A stretch of DNA of 6,369 nucleotides from Phytoactinopolyspora endophytica. Its GTDB lineage: Bacteria; Actinomycetota; Actinomycetes; Jiangellales; Jiangellaceae. The notes below the pieces were generated by a model. That model saw only the letters and a list, made by a program, of their open reading frames with translations. It did not search any database and had not been told where the DNA came from. This document shows, one piece after another, positions 5,439 through 6,369 of this stretch; position 1 is the stretch's first letter; each line of letters begins with the position of its first letter. Made by a program: the position numbers and the translations under genes. The stretch covers positions 104,307 to 110,675 of the forward strand of contig NZ_ML142869.1 in assembly GCF_004138495.1 (NCBI RefSeq). The letters are read 5' to 3'.

Positions 5439-6369
5439 ATGCGACCCGAGCTTCAGGACATCGTCGATGAGGTGTCCCGGGTTCTGCGTAAACCGGCCAC
5501 CCTCGAGGATCGCCACTTCAACCTGGTCGCCTTCGGCTCGCACCACGCCGGTATCGACGAGGTCCGCCAGAACACCATCCTGGGGCGGCAATCGTCAGCC
5601 GGGGTGCGCAGCTGGTTCGAGCAGTTCGGTATCACCACCGCCGACCAGCCGGTGCGCATCCCGTCGTCGCCGGAGCGCGGGGTGCTTGGCCGGCTGTGCC
5701 TGCCGGTGCGCTGGCGTGGCATCACCTACGGTTACCTGTGGATGCTCGATCCGGACGAGGAGATCGACGACGCCGGGGTGAGGGCCGCGTTCGAGCTGGC
5801 GGCTCGTGCCGGTGCCTTGATGGCCCAGCAGGCACGGGTCCGGGACGACCTCGGCTACAAGCTGTGGGACGTGCTGTCCGCGGACCCGGAGATCGCCGAG
5901 CGCGCGGCGAGCGAGATCGACGACGACGGGATCATCACCCGCGGCACGCCGGTCGCCGCCGTCGACATCCGCACAGCCGTGACCTCGCCCGAGGCCGGCC
6001 GGCCGCTCCCGCTGAACCTGTCCCAGCTGCCGCGCTCGGTCCTGGTCTCGGTCGAGGACGACCACGCGACGCTGCTGCTGCCGGCGCCGCCGCCGCGTTC
6101 CTCCGCGGCGGCAGAATCCTCGCTGACGACAGACCCCTCGTCGACGGCATACCCCTCGTCGACGGCATACCCCTTGTCGGCGGCCGACCTCATGCCCGCA
6201 CGACAGATCGCCGATCGGCTGCTGGACTCTCCGGCAGACTGGTTCGACGAAGCCGACCCGGTCGAGCTCATCGCCGGGATCGGCGCGCCCCGTACCGACC
6301 TCGCACACGCTCGAGGCTCCTGGCAGGAGGCACGGCTGGCGACCCGCGTCGCGCAGGCCGTTCCGGCAC
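5439..6369 (+). CDS. PucR/CdaR-family transcriptional regulator, probable regulator of proline catabolism (partial, C-terminus beyond right edge)
   Basis: The frame is open from ATG 5439 to the window end (310 complete codons). Residues 1-135 form an N-terminal sensor-like domain, with TLEDRHFNLVAFGSH (21-35), GRLCLPVRWRGITYGYLWML (84-103) and a helix near 112-135; this resembles GAF-like domains of actinobacterial PucR-type proteins. PVAAVDIRTA (171-180) and VELIAGIGAPRTDLAHAR (275-292) followed by WQEARLA (295-301) resemble the GGDEF-like central domain of the PucR/CdaR family. The C-terminal helix-turn-helix is expected beyond the edge and is not seen. In mycobacteria a PucR-family protein (PruC) next to pruAB activates them, and the divergent arrangement here suggests the same role, probably proline-responsive activation of putA-pruA. 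A six-residue tandem repeat interrupts the central region (about 228-251). Family placement is likely; the effector is inferred. Confidence 0.85.
   Translation, partial: MRPELQDIVDEVSRVLRKPATLEDRHFNLVAFGSHHAGIDEVRQNTILGRQSSAGVRSWFEQFGITTADQPVRIPSSPERGVLGRLCLPVRWRGITYGYLWMLDPDEEIDDAGVRAAFELAARAGALMAQQARVRDDLGYKLWDVLSADPEIAERAASEIDDDGIITRGTPVAAVDIRTAVTSPEAGRPLPLNLSQLPRSVLVSVEDDHATLLLPAPPPRSSAAAESSLTTDPSSTAYPSSTAYPLSAADLMPARQIADRLLDSPADWFDEADPVELIAGIGAPRTDLAHARGSWQEARLATRVAQAVPA
6134..6187 (+). repeat. In-frame 18-bp tandem repeat inside the regulator gene
   Basis: The unit CCCCTCGTCGACGGCATA occurs twice without a mismatch (6134-6151 and 6152-6169). A decayed third copy follows (6170-6187, 14 of 18 identical), and a weaker one precedes (6116-6133, 12 of 18). 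The length is a multiple of three, so it encodes the hexapeptide series SLTTDP, SSTAYP, SSTAYP, LSAADL (residues about 228-251). It falls in a low-complexity stretch that begins with APPPRSSAAAE and probably forms a flexible loop. Confidence 0.9.

Noticed and set aside
5595..6308. Minus-strand frames opposite the regulator, with a Cys/Arg repeat such as GVCRRR
   Set aside because: The apparent Cys-rich repeat protein is only the antisense reading of the 18-bp tandem repeat in the regulator gene, which has a strong ribosome binding site and family motifs.

Overview
The window looks like chromosomal DNA of a high-GC actinobacterium (Actinomycetota). Codons end almost always in G or C, and five of the six genes start with GTG. 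The proline catabolism genes and their PucR-type regulator have the actinobacterial form. I cannot name the genus.

Layout, left to right. (1) Positions 1-1485, minus strand: a pseudouridine catabolism pair. A pseudouridine-5'-phosphate glycosidase gene (psuG) is followed, with a 4-nt GTGA overlap, by a PfkB-family kinase that runs off the left edge. The kinase would phosphorylate pseudouridine and PsuG would split the product into uracil and ribose 5-phosphate. (2) Positions 1486-1600: a short divergent intergenic stretch rich in inverted repeats. (3) Positions 1601-2590, plus strand: an unrecognised integral membrane protein with about eight predicted helices and a charged, His/Asp-containing N-terminal tail. 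(4) Positions 2581-2618: a long hairpin that probably terminates transcription from both sides and overlaps the last codons of the membrane protein gene. (5) Positions 2629-5210, minus strand: a proline degradation operon, proline dehydrogenase (putA/pruB type) followed by L-glutamate gamma-semialdehyde dehydrogenase (pruA). Together they oxidise proline to glutamate. (6) Positions 5211-5438: a 228-bp divergent control region with several dyads. (7) Position 5439 to the right edge, plus strand: the N-terminal 310 residues of a PucR/CdaR-family regulator, very likely the regulator of the adjacent proline operon. It carries a short in-frame tandem repeat in a linker.

No RNA gene, CRISPR array, insertion sequence or phage gene is visible. 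This is largely an ordinary metabolic region and I see no clear new system. The points most worth a second look are the 18-bp coding tandem repeat in the regulator, the candidate operator dyads in the two divergent intergenic regions, the bidirectional hairpin, and the orphan membrane protein.
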